Shown here: positions 1-8,711 of the stretch, piece by piece
Position numbering within the stretch: position 1 is the stretch's first letter
Layout: every line of letters begins with the position of its first letter
Source of the DNA: an uncultured Clostridia bacterium
GTDB taxonomy: Bacteria; Bacillota; Clostridia; Christensenellales; Borkfalkiaceae
Direction of reading: 5' to 3'
Length of the DNA stretch: 49,253 nucleotides
NCBI GenBank assembly: GCA_904373255.1
Contig: CAJFFD010000001.1
Span: 1-49,253 of the forward strand
Notes under the pieces: generated by a model
The model's input: only the letters and a program-made list of their open reading frames with translations
The model's database searches: none
What the model was told of the DNA's origin: nothing
Program-made: the position numbers and the translations under genes

Positions 1-108
1 AAAGTGTATGAAAAGTGAATGAAGTCTTCCGGGCGGAGGGGCATTTACTTGCTTTTTTACCGACGAATGATATAATGTATATAGAAAACAGCGGGAGGCT
101 TGAACGTT

Positions 109-630
109 ATGGCTGAAATTACTGAAAATTCTGTTCCGAAGAGGACGCCGCGATGCATTCGCCGCAATGCGGTTTTGTACACGCTCGGGCGTGCGGCGGT
201 GTTGCTGATGGCTTTGCTCACGGCTGCCGATCTCGTATGTGTTTATCTGCGCGTCGGAACGGAGACGGCGATCGGTCTGATGATTCCGCGAATGGGTGCA
301 ATGCTCGGATACAACGGGGCGGGGGCGGCTGCTGTGGTTTGTCAGATCGTTGCGTATGCGGTATTTGCGGCGGCGGTACTGGCGGCTGTTCTGTCTGGCA
401 GAAATTTTGGCTGGAGCATTGCATCCCTGGTAATTTTTTCCGTGGATACGCTGGTGGCTGCGTGGCTGTTCGCCGCTTCTTCGTGCAGCCTCGGATTTTT
501 GCCGTCGTTCATGCTTCATGCCGCGGCGGAAATATTCCTTGTTCTGGCGGTCGGCTGCGGGCACAGTCTGAAAAATGCGGAGTGTGGGGTGCGCGGTGCG
601 CTGCGCCTTGCTTTCGGGCGGATTTCCTGA
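109..630 (+). CDS. small multi-pass membrane protein of unknown function
   Basis: ORF with several hydrophobic segments; GGGAGG RBS at about 93-98 favours ATG 109 over TTG 100; TATAAT at 71-76. Confidence 0.6.
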   Translation: MAEITENSVPKRTPRCIRRNAVLYTLGRAAVLLMALLTAADLVCVYLRVGTETAIGLMIPRMGAMLGYNGAGAAAVVCQIVAYAVFAAAVLAAVLSGRNFGWSIASLVIFSVDTLVAAWLFAASSCSLGFLPSFMLHAAAEIFLVLAVGCGHSLKNAECGVRGALRLAFGRIS

Positions 631-685
631 CTGTGAAGCGCAGGCGGTTGCTCCGTGGGATTACCGTAAAAATCAAATTGTCAAA

Positions 686-722
686 ATAAAAAAGAACGGG
701 CAGTCTGTCCGCTCTTTTTTTA
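686..722. terminator. Rho-independent, probably bidirectional terminator between convergent genes
   Basis: AAAAAAGAACGGGCAG-tct-GTCCGCTCTTTTTTT imperfect hairpin with A and T tracts. Confidence 0.7.
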
Positions 723-736
723 TTTGCTTATACGAT

Positions 737-1489
737 TCAGATTATAAGCGGCGATTTTTGCCCGCGTGCGCCCCTGTGGGAATTCAGTAAATCGAGAAAG
801 CGGTCTGCCGAATAATTGACGACCAATTCGCGGGGGAAGCCTGTCTCCCTGATCAGTTCTTCTGCATAGGTGAAAACTCCGACGTGTGCTGCTCCGTGGC
901 TGTCTGAACCCATAGCAACAAAAACATCCGCTTTTGCGCATAATTTTAAAAGTTCTGAATCGCGCGCTTTGGCGTTTCCGCGGTAACCGCCCGGTGTCAG
1001 CGACGCTTCGTTCATTTCGATTGCCGTGCCGAATTCCTTGCAGGCGCGGACGAGTTCCTCCGCAAGCAGCGGATATTTTTCGTCGTCGGGATGACCGATG
1101 ATATCGATTTTTCCCGTCCGTACAGCGGCTGTCAGACCTGCCGTGTTTTTCTCTGCATTTTTCGGACGAAAACAAACGGGATGCTGGCTTGCGATGATAA
1201 TGTCTAAAGAGGAGAGGACAACGTCAGATATGCCGAGTCTGCCGTTGGTATCCAGAACATCGGCCTCCGTACCATACAGAATCCGAACGCCGAAGCGATT
1301 TTTTTCGGCATATTTCAGATTCAGAAAGTAGTTTTCCGTGGCGGCGCCCGGTATGGAAGGGGAATGATCGGTTACGCCGAGGATTTTTATCCCCCGCTCT
1401 GCCGCCGCCCTGGCAAGGTCTGTCACTGTGTCGGTTGTCCAATGTCCGCTCGCAATCGTATGCGTGTGTGTGTCGATAAACGGTTTCAT
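737..1489 (-). CDS. PHP-domain phosphoesterase (YcdX/histidinol-phosphatase-like)
   Basis: MKPFIDTHTHT...GVTDHSP...GHPDD...GSDSH metal-binding motifs; start moved to the ATG before the THTH motif. Confidence 0.8.
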   Translation of the reverse strand: MKPFIDTHTHTIASGHWTTDTVTDLARAAAERGIKILGVTDHSPSIPGAATENYFLNLKYAEKNRFGVRILYGTEADVLDTNGRLGISDVVLSSLDIIIASQHPVCFRPKNAEKNTAGLTAAVRTGKIDIIGHPDDEKYPLLAEELVRACKEFGTAIEMNEASLTPGGYRGNAKARDSELLKLCAKADVFVAMGSDSHGAAHVGVFTYAEELIRETGFPRELVVNYSADRFLDLLNSHRGARGQKSPLII

Positions 1490-1639
1490 ACTTTGATTAT
1501 ATAACCAATTCCCGAAAAAAACAATCAAATAGCCTTTCGTTTCAGAAAAATTTACAAAATTCAACGTGGAATCGTGTTGCAAACGACGAAAAATTAAACG
1601 TGTAGTCAGTTTTTCTCCTCGATAAACCACATAATACAA

Positions 1640-1669
1640 CAAAAAATTAACAAAAAACCACAAAAAATT
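1640..1669. promoter_or_regulatory. A-rich direct repeats (CAAAAAAtt / CAAAAAAcc / CAAAAAAtt), candidate DeoR-type operator
   Basis: three CAAAAAA units starting at 1640, 1651 and 1661 (10-11 bp phasing), directly upstream of the -35 box. Confidence 0.4.
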
Positions 1670-1680
1670 CTTTCATACTA

Positions 1681-1709
1681 TTGACAAGGCGAAAAATGTC
1701 AGGTATAAT
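1681..1709 (+). promoter_or_regulatory. sigma-A promoter of the BMC operon
   Basis: TTGACA (1681-1686), 17 bp, TATAAT (1704-1709); both boxes match consensus. Confidence 0.85.
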
Positions 1710-1741
1710 TAAAAAGGAATAAATTAAGGGAGTGGTTTTAT

Positions 1742-4249
1742 ATGGCGAAATATTATTCGGATGTTATCGCGATGAAGGACAGGATCGGAAGGCTGAAAGA
1801 TAATCTTTATAAAAAGATGCCGGAGATCGAGTCTTCGAGGGCGAAACTTATTACCGAATCATATAAAATGACGGAAGGAGAGCCGATCGTTACGCGGCGA
1901 GCAAAGGCCTTCCTGCATATCCTGCAGAATATCCCCATCATTATCCGCGATGAGGAGCTGATCGTAGGGAGTACTACGCTTGCTCCGCGCGGCTGCCAGA
2001 CTTATCCGGAATTTTCTTATGAATGGCTGGAAGCGGAGTTTGACACCGTTGCAACGCGTAAGGCAGACCCCTTTTATATTTCAGAGGAAGCAAAAAAAGA
2101 AATCGCGGAAGCGGATAAGTATTGGAAGGGGAAAACGACGAGCGAATTAGCGACTGCGTATATGGCTCCCGAGGCAATCCGTGCGATCGATCATAATATG
2201 TTCACGCCCGGCAACTATTTTTATAACGGCGTCGGGCATGTCACCGTGCATTACGATTGGGTTCTTGCGGTCGGGTTCAAAGGAATTGCCGCAAAGGCGA
2301 AAAAAGCTCTTGATGCGCTGAACTTCGGCGACGCCGAATATGCGCGCCGTTCGCACTTCCTGAATGCGGTGATCATGAGCTGCGAAGCGGCGATCATCTA
2401 TGCAAAGAGATATGCGGCGCTGGCGCGGGAAATGGCGGCGAAGGAGTCGAATTCCCGGCGCAAAGCGGAACTGCTCCGCATCGCAGATAACTGCGAGAAC
2501 GTTCCCGAAAACGGAGCGCGCGATTTCTGGGAGGCGTGCCAGTCCTTCTGGTTCGTGCAGCAGCTGTTGCAGATCGAGTCGAGCGGGCACTCCATTTCGC
2601 CCGGCAGGTTCGACCAGTACATGTATCCTTATTATTGTAAGGATATAGAGAGCGGCAAGATCACCCGCGAATTTGCGCAGGAACTCATCGACTGCATTTG
2701 GATAAAACTCAACGACCTGAATAAGTGCCGCGACGCGGCGAGCGCGGAGGGTTTTGCCGGATACAGCTTGTTCCAGAACCTGATCGTCGGCGGGCAGAAC
2801 GCGGAAGGGGTGGATGTTACGAACGACCTTTCGTTCATGTGTATCACTGCATCGCTGCATGTGCAGCTGCCGCAGCCTTCCCTGTCCATCCGCGTATGGA
2901 ACAACAGCCCGCACGACCTTTTGATTCATGCGGCGACTCTGACGCGTACCGGCGTAGGCTTGCCTGCCTATTACAACGACGAGGTGATTATCCCTTCGCT
3001 GATGAGCAGAGGACTCACCTTGGAGGATGCGCGCGAGTACAACATTATCGGCTGCGTCGAGCCGCAGAAGGCTGGTAAGACGGAAGGCTGGCACGATGCG
3101 GCGTTCTTTAACATGTGCCGCCCGCTCGAACTCGTATTTTCGGACGGTATGGACAAGGGCGAGCTTGTCGGCGTGCATACCGGCGACGTGACCAAGTTCA
3201 AGACCTTCGACGAGTTCTACGACGCATATAAGAAACAGATGAATTACGCGATCTCCCTGCTCGTCAATGCGGACAATGCCATCGACGTGGCGCACGCGAC
3301 GCTGTGTCCGCTCCCGTTCCTTTCGGGAATGATCGAGGACTGCATCGGGCGCGGCAAATCTGTGCAGGAGGGCGGCGCGATCTACAACTTTACGGGGCCG
3401 CAGGGCTTCGGCATCGCCAACATGGCGGATTCCCTCTATGCAATCAAGACGCTCGTATTCGATAAGAAGGAAGTTACCCTCGCCGAGTATAAGCAGGCGT
3501 TGGAAGACAATTACGGCAAGGGGCTGGACGCGGAGAAGACGCAGAAGGTCGTCGCCGAAGTCGTAAGAGAACTGTCCGCCTCGGGCAGGAAGGTTTCCGA
3601 AGAGGAGATCGCCGCGGCTGTCGGCTCACTCGTGAACGGTTCGGATAAATACGACAAATTGTTGGAAAAGATCGACGCTGTGCCGAAGTACGGCAATGAT
3701 ATCCCCGAAGTGGATGCCTTCGCGCGCGACGTTGAATATACCTATGCGAAGCCGTTGGAAACATATAAAAACCCGCGCGGCGGCATGTTCCAGGCGGGAA
3801 TGTATCCCGTTTCGGCAAACGTGCCGTTGGGCGCACAGACGGGGGCTACTCCCGACGGTAGGCTGGCTGGCAAGCCGGTCGCGGACGGCGTTTCTCCTTC
3901 CGCCGGCAAGGACGTGCATGGCCCGACCGCTGCGGCGAATTCGGTTGCGCGGCTGGATCATTACATTGCGTCCAACGGTACGCTGTTCAACCAAAAATTC
4001 CATCCTTCTGCATTGAGCGGCAGACAGGGGCTGGAAAATTTCGTGGCGCTCATCCGTTCCTATTTTGACCAGAAGGGCAGCCATATGCAGTTCAACGTAG
4101 TATCCAGGGAAACCCTTTTGGACGCGCAGAAATATCCCGAAAAATATAAGCACCTCGTCGTCCGCGTTGCGGGATACAGCGCTTTCTTTACGACGCTGTC
4201 GAGGAGTTTGCAGGACGATATCATCAACCGCACCGAGCAGGGAATGTAA
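1742..4249 (+). CDS. glycyl radical enzyme, B12-independent diol (propanediol) dehydratase type
   Basis: active-site Cys motif NIIGCVEPQKAGKTEGWHDAAFFN; glycyl radical motif RVAGYSAFF near the C-terminus; next to an activase and BMC genes. Confidence 0.92.
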   Translation: MAKYYSDVIAMKDRIGRLKDNLYKKMPEIESSRAKLITESYKMTEGEPIVTRRAKAFLHILQNIPIIIRDEELIVGSTTLAPRGCQTYPEFSYEWLEAEFDTVATRKADPFYISEEAKKEIAEADKYWKGKTTSELATAYMAPEAIRAIDHNMFTPGNYFYNGVGHVTVHYDWVLAVGFKGIAAKAKKALDALNFGDAEYARRSHFLNAVIMSCEAAIIYAKRYAALAREMAAKESNSRRKAELLRIADNCENVPENGARDFWEACQSFWFVQQLLQIESSGHSISPGRFDQYMYPYYCKDIESGKITREFAQELIDCIWIKLNDLNKCRDAASAEGFAGYSLFQNLIVGGQNAEGVDVTNDLSFMCITASLHVQLPQPSLSIRVWNNSPHDLLIHAATLTRTGVGLPAYYNDEVIIPSLMSRGLTLEDAREYNIIGCVEPQKAGKTEGWHDAAFFNMCRPLELVFSDGMDKGELVGVHTGDVTKFKTFDEFYDAYKKQMNYAISLLVNADNAIDVAHATLCPLPFLSGMIEDCIGRGKSVQEGGAIYNFTGPQGFGIANMADSLYAIKTLVFDKKEVTLAEYKQALEDNYGKGLDAEKTQKVVAEVVRELSASGRKVSEEEIAAAVGSLVNGSDKYDKLLEKIDAVPKYGNDIPEVDAFARDVEYTYAKPLETYKNPRGGMFQAGMYPVSANVPLGAQTGATPDGRLAGKPVADGVSPSAGKDVHGPTAAANSVARLDHYIASNGTLFNQKFHPSALSGRQGLENFVALIRSYFDQKGSHMQFNVVSRETLLDAQKYPEKYKHLVVRVAGYSAFFTTLSRSLQDDIINRTEQGM

Positions 4250-4251
4250 TT

Positions 4252-5049
4252 ATGGCGGAAAATTATTTAGACACAAAGGGCAGGATCTTCGATATACAAA
4301 GATTCTCCATTCACGATGGAAAGGGGATACGAACCATCGTTTTTTTGAAGGGGTGCGTTCTTCGCTGCAAATGGTGCTGCAATCCCGAGTCGCAGGAATA
4401 TAAAATCCAGACGATGCTTGTGCAGGGCAAACCGAAAACAATCGGCGAAGACGTTACCGCCCGCGAGGTTTTGGAAGTCGTTGAGAAGGACAGACCGTAC
4501 TACAGACGCAGCGGCGGCGGACTTACGCTTTCGGGCGGAGAGAGTCTTTGTCAGCCGGACTTTTGCGAAGCGCTGCTGCGCGGGGCAAAGGAGCGGGGGC
4601 TGCGTACTGCATTGGAAAGCATGGCGTGCGCGGATTATAAAGTCATAGAACGCATGTTGCCCTATCTCGACCAGTATTTGATGGATATAAAGCATACCGA
4701 CCCGTTGAAGCATAAGGAGTTTACGGGCAGAAGCAACGAACTGATGCTGGAAAATGCAAAAAAAGTTGCGGCGAGCGGAATGACGGAATTGATCATCCGC
4801 GTGCCGGTCATCCCGACATTCAATGCGACGGAAAGGGAGATCGAGGGTATTGCGAAGTTTGCGGCGTCGCTTCCCGGCGTGAAAAAGCTGCATCTCCTTC
4901 CTTACCATCGGTTGGGGCAGGACAAATATGAGGGGCTTGGGCGAGATTACGAGATGAAGCACATCGTTCCGCCGTCGAGCGACACGATGAATAAACTTCT
5001 TGCGGCGGCGAAGGCTGTGTCCGGTTTGGATTGCCAGATAGGAGGCTGA
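4252..5049 (+). CDS. glycyl-radical-enzyme activating enzyme (radical SAM)
   Basis: CVLRCKWC (CX3CX2C), GGGLTLSGGE; directly downstream of the GRE. Confidence 0.92.
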   Translation: MAENYLDTKGRIFDIQRFSIHDGKGIRTIVFLKGCVLRCKWCCNPESQEYKIQTMLVQGKPKTIGEDVTAREVLEVVEKDRPYYRRSGGGLTLSGGESLCQPDFCEALLRGAKERGLRTALESMACADYKVIERMLPYLDQYLMDIKHTDPLKHKEFTGRSNELMLENAKKVAASGMTELIIRVPVIPTFNATEREIEGIAKFAASLPGVKKLHLLPYHRLGQDKYEGLGRDYEMKHIVPPSSDTMNKLLAAAKAVSGLDCQIGG

Positions 5050-5050
5050 T

Positions 5051-5431
5051 ATGGACGTAAATGATTTGATCAGCGATAAGAGCGGAAAAATGCGCATCGT
5101 GCAGGAACTCGTTCCCGGCAAGCAGATCACGCTGGCGCATATCATCGCCAATCCGGACAAAGTTCTGTATCAGAAACTCGGCTTGAACCCGGCGGTGGAT
5201 TACAGTCAGTCGGCTATCGGCATCGTGACGGTCAGTCCGGCGGAAACGGCGATCATCCTCGGCGATATTTCCATTAAATCGTCGGGCGTGGATCTCGGGT
5301 TTGTCGACCGCTTCAGCGGCACGCTGATCGTGACGGGCACGGTCTCTCAGGTGGAAGCGGCGCTCGATGCACTCATTAAATACAGTTCGGAAGTGCTCGG
5401 CGTCAGTTGCTGCGCCATAACAAAGACTTGA
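5051..5431 (+). CDS. BMC shell protein, EutS/PduU-like (circularly permuted BMC-H)
   Basis: VQELVPGKQITLAHIIANP...AIGIVTVSPAETAIILGDISIKSSGVDLGFVDRFSGTLIVTG. Confidence 0.9.
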   Translation: MDVNDLISDKSGKMRIVQELVPGKQITLAHIIANPDKVLYQKLGLNPAVDYSQSAIGIVTVSPAETAIILGDISIKSSGVDLGFVDRFSGTLIVTGTVSQVEAALDALIKYSSEVLGVSCCAITKT

Positions 5432-5435
5432 TATT

Positions 5436-5942
5436 ATGCGTAAAATTGTTCTGATGGGCAGGAGCGGCGCGGGAAAAACGACGCTCACACAAGCGCTTCG
5501 CGGCGAAAAGCTGACGTATCATAAAACGCAGTATGTCAATTTTCAAGGCGCGCTCATCGATACCCCGGGCGAATATGTGGAAACAAAGAGACTCGGATAT
5601 GCGCTTGCGCTGTACGCTTACGAAGCGGATGTGGTGGGGTTGCTCCTTTCTGCAACGGAACCCTTCTCCCTGTATCCGCCGAATGTGACCTGTATGGTCA
5701 ATCGCGAGGTCGTGGGTATCGTTACAAAGACGGACGATCCTTCGGGCGACCCGCAGCAGGCTGCCGCATGGCTGAAACTCGCCGGGTGCGGAAAGATATT
5801 TTTTGTGTCTTCCGTGTCGGGGGAGGGCATCGCCGATATTTTTGAATATCTGCGGGAGCCGAATGATGTGCTTCCGTGGGATAAAACCAAACAAAAACAA
5901 CAAAAACAACAAAATCAAAGCAGTTTTCAAAAAAATATTTGA
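5436..5942 (+). CDS. EutP/PduV-like P-loop GTPase
   Basis: GRSGAGKTTL, DTPGEY, TKTD; location within the BMC operon. Confidence 0.88.
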   Translation: MRKIVLMGRSGAGKTTLTQALRGEKLTYHKTQYVNFQGALIDTPGEYVETKRLGYALALYAYEADVVGLLLSATEPFSLYPPNVTCMVNREVVGIVTKTDDPSGDPQQAAAWLKLAGCGKIFFVSSVSGEGIADIFEYLREPNDVLPWDKTKQKQQKQQNQSSFQKNI

Positions 5943-5950
5943 TTAAAGTG

Positions 5951-5979
5951 TTGACTTTTGTGGTTTTATGTTATATAAT
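5951..5979 (+). promoter_or_regulatory. internal sigma-A promoter upstream of the aldolase
   Basis: TTGACT - 17 bp - TATAAT. Confidence 0.75.
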
Positions 5980-6017
5980 GAATTTGAAAAATAAATCAAA
6001 TAAACAGGAGAGTCAAA

Positions 6018-6815
6018 ATGGTCAACGAGTACGAGATCAAAAAAGAGATCTGTGATATCGGTAAGCGCATCTACAATCGCGGGATGGTTGCGTCGAATGA
6101 CGGCAACATTTCCGTGAAGCTGAACGATCACGAATTCCTCTGCACCCCGACGGGTGTCAGCAAAGGGTTCATGACGCCCGAATTTATCTGCAAAGTTGAC
6201 GAAAACGGTAACGTTTTGCAGGCGAACAAAGGGTTCAAGCCTTCTTCCGAAATCAAGATGCATATGCGCGTCTATAAGGAAAGACCCGACGTCAATTCGG
6301 TCGTGCATGCGCACCCGATGTACGCCACCTCCTTTGCGATTGCGGGTATTCCGCTGACGCAGCCGATCATGCCCGAAGCGGTTATTGCGCTGGGATGTGT
6401 TCCCATCGCGGAATACGGTACGCCCTCCACAAACGAAATCCCGGATGCAGTTTCGAAGTATCTGCAGCATTTTGATGCTGTGCTTTTGGCGAACCACGGC
6501 GCGCTGGCTTATTCCGATTCTTTGCTGAACGCTTATCATAAGATGGAGTCGGTTGAGTTCTATGCGCAGCTTCTGTTCCTTTCCAAGCAGCTCGGCGGCC
6601 CGAAGGAACTGTCCAAAGAGCAGGTCGAAAGGCTGTATGAAATTCGCCGTAAGTTCGGTATGAAGGGTAAACATCCTGCCGATCTTTGCCCGAATGCGAA
6701 AGAGGGCAAGCCCAGCTGCCATTCCTGCGGCGGTTGCTCGTCCGGCAAGAGCGCAAGCGATGCCGATTTGGTTTCGGAAATCACGAAAAAGGTCATGAAG
6801 GAACTCGGTCTTTGA
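6018..6815 (+). CDS. class II aldolase (fuculose/rhamnulose-1-phosphate aldolase-like) with C-terminal encapsulation-peptide-like helix
   Basis: VVHAHPMYATSFAIAG, NHGAL; C-terminal DADLVSEITKKVMKELGL amphipathic helix after a Cys-rich linker. Confidence 0.88.
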   Translation: MVNEYEIKKEICDIGKRIYNRGMVASNDGNISVKLNDHEFLCTPTGVSKGFMTPEFICKVDENGNVLQANKGFKPSSEIKMHMRVYKERPDVNSVVHAHPMYATSFAIAGIPLTQPIMPEAVIALGCVPIAEYGTPSTNEIPDAVSKYLQHFDAVLLANHGALAYSDSLLNAYHKMESVEFYAQLLFLSKQLGGPKELSKEQVERLYEIRRKFGMKGKHPADLCPNAKEGKPSCHSCGGCSSGKSASDADLVSEITKKVMKELGL

Positions 6816-6816
6816 T

Positions 6817-7320
6817 ATGGACGAGCGGGCAATTGCAGCCGCGGTTGAAAAAATTGTACGCGGCTTAAAACCCGAGGGGGAGCATTCCTGTAAATGTAGC
6901 GCCTTTAAGCTGACGTTGGATAAGGCAAAGAGGCTGTGCGAAGCAGTCGAAGCGCGGGCAAAGGAAATGGGCGTCAAGGCTGTCGTCGCGGTTGCGGACA
7001 ACGGCGGAAATCCGGTTGCCGTACAGTCGATGGACGGGGCGTATCTCGCAAGTTGGGATATAGCCTTGCAGAAGTCGTATACCGTAGTTGCCTTGAAGAT
7101 GTCCACAAAGGAGCTCGCTGCTTTGGCGGCACCCGGTGCGCCTCTCTACGGCATACAGTTTACGAACCAGGGTAAGATCGTCATTTTCGGCGGTGGAGAA
7201 CCTTTGGTTGCCGGCGGCAAGATCGTCGGAGGATTGGGTGTCAGCGGCGGTACGGCTGAACAGGATACTGCACTTGCCGCTTACGGCAGAGATCGATTTA
7301 AGGAGATGACGGAATGTTGA
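6817..7320 (+). CDS. GlcG/HbpS/PduO-C-like protein with N-terminal encapsulation-peptide-like helix
   Basis: ALDKAK...AVVAVADNGGNPVAVQSMDGAYLASWDIALQKSYTVVALKM; N-terminal ERAIAAAVEKIVRGL. Confidence 0.82.
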   Translation: MDERAIAAAVEKIVRGLKPEGEHSCKCSAFKLTLDKAKRLCEAVEARAKEMGVKAVVAVADNGGNPVAVQSMDGAYLASWDIALQKSYTVVALKMSTKELAALAAPGAPLYGIQFTNQGKIVIFGGGEPLVAGGKIVGGLGVSGGTAEQDTALAAYGRDRFKEMTEC

Positions 7321-8699
7321 ACGAGCAGGCAGTTCAGGAGATTGTAAAAGAAGTCGTCGCAAAACTGAATCTCGGTACAGAAACAGAAACGGGCATGGGG
7401 ATTTTCACCGACATGAATGAGGCGATCGCGGCAGCAAAAAAGGCGCAGGCGATCCTTCACAGGATGTCGATGGATCAGCGGGAAAAGATTATTTCTTCAA
7501 TCCGTAAAAAGACATTGGAGAATGCCGAAACATTGGCGCGCATGGCGGTCGATGAAACGGGCATGGGCAATGTCGGGCATAAAATTTTAAAACACAGGCT
7601 TGTTGCGGAAAAAACGCCGGGAACAGAGGATATTACGACGACTGCTTGGTCTGGTGACCGCGGACTCACTCTTATCGAGATGGGGCCGTTCGGGGTGATC
7701 GGGGCGATTACGCCTTGCACAAACCCGAGTGAAACAGTCATTTGCAACAGCATAGGCATGATTGCGGGCGGCAACACGGTTGTGTTCAACGCGCATCCTG
7801 CAGCGATCAAAACTTCGAATTATGCTGTCAGGATGATCAACGAAGCGTGCGTCGAAGCGGGCGGGCCGGAAAATGTGGCTTGTTCCCTCGTCAAGCCGAC
7901 GATGGAATCGAGCGCGATCATGATGAAGCATAAAGATATACAGCTGATCGCAGCGACCGGCGGCCCGGGTGTCGTTACGGCAGTTCTTTCCTCCGGGAAA
8001 CGCGGCATCGGCGCAGGCGCGGGAAATCCTCCCGCTCTTGTCGATGAAACGGCGGATATACGCAAAGCAGCAGAGGACATTGTAAACGGTTGCACGTTCG
8101 ACAATAATCTTCCCTGCATTGCGGAAAAAGAAGTGGTGGCTGTCGATTCGATTGCCGATGAGCTGATGAATTACATGCTCACGGAGCAGGGGTGCTACCT
8201 TGCCAGCAAGGAGGAGCAGGAAAAACTTATTGCCACGGTTCTTACGCCGAAGGGGTTGAACCGCAAATGCGTCGGAAGGAGTGCAAAGGTGCTCCTCGGC
8301 ATGACCGGCGTGGAAGTTCCCGACAGCATTCGCTGCATCATTTTTGAGGGCGAAAAAGAACATCCGCTTATTTCGACGGAATTGATGATGCCGATCCTCG
8401 GTATTGTCCGCGCCAAAGATTTTGACGACGCGGTGGAAAAAGCGGTGTGGCTGGAACATGGCAATCGCCATTCCGCGCATATTCATTCCAAAAACGTTGA
8501 CAACATAACGAAATACGCAAAGGCGATCGACACGGCGATTCTCGTGAAAAACGGGCCGTCTTATGCGGCAATCGGATTCGGCGGCGAAGGGTTCTGCACT
8601 TTTACGATTGCGAGCAGAACGGGCGAGGGACTTACCTCGGCGGCAACCTTCACCAAGCGCCGCAGGTGCGTAATGAGCGACAGCCTGTGCATTCGTTGA
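7314..8699 (+). CDS. CoA-acylating aldehyde dehydrogenase (PduP/EutE-like)
   Basis: ITPCTNPSETVICN, TGGPGVV, GAGAGNPPALVDETAD, FDNNLPCIAEKEV; N-terminal QAVQEIVKEVVAKL helix. Confidence 0.93.
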   Translation: MLNEQAVQEIVKEVVAKLNLGTETETGMGIFTDMNEAIAAAKKAQAILHRMSMDQREKIISSIRKKTLENAETLARMAVDETGMGNVGHKILKHRLVAEKTPGTEDITTTAWSGDRGLTLIEMGPFGVIGAITPCTNPSETVICNSIGMIAGGNTVVFNAHPAAIKTSNYAVRMINEACVEAGGPENVACSLVKPTMESSAIMMKHKDIQLIAATGGPGVVTAVLSSGKRGIGAGAGNPPALVDETADIRKAAEDIVNGCTFDNNLPCIAEKEVVAVDSIADELMNYMLTEQGCYLASKEEQEKLIATVLTPKGLNRKCVGRSAKVLLGMTGVEVPDSIRCIIFEGEKEHPLISTELMMPILGIVRAKDFDDAVEKAVWLEHGNRHSAHIHSKNVDNITKYAKAIDTAILVKNGPSYAAIGFGGEGFCTFTIASRTGEGLTSAATFTKRRRCVMSDSLCIR

Positions 8700-8711
8700 A
8701 TATTTAAGGAG

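Noticed and set aside
153-689. overlapping Cys/Gly/Arg-rich ORF in another frame at the window start
   Set aside because: Low-complexity composition and lacks an RBS; the 109-630 frame has membrane-protein character and an RBS.
2147-3295. 382-aa antisense ORF opposite the GRE
   Set aside because: Mirrors the strong codon bias of the sense gene; no recognisable domain; the GRE is unequivocal.
1742-4249. choline trimethylamine-lyase (CutC) or pyruvate formate-lyase
   Set aside because: GCVEPQKAGKTEGWHDAAFF fits diol/glycerol dehydratases better than CutC, and the locus includes a class II aldolase, PduT and PduU-like proteins rather than CutC-type neighbours.
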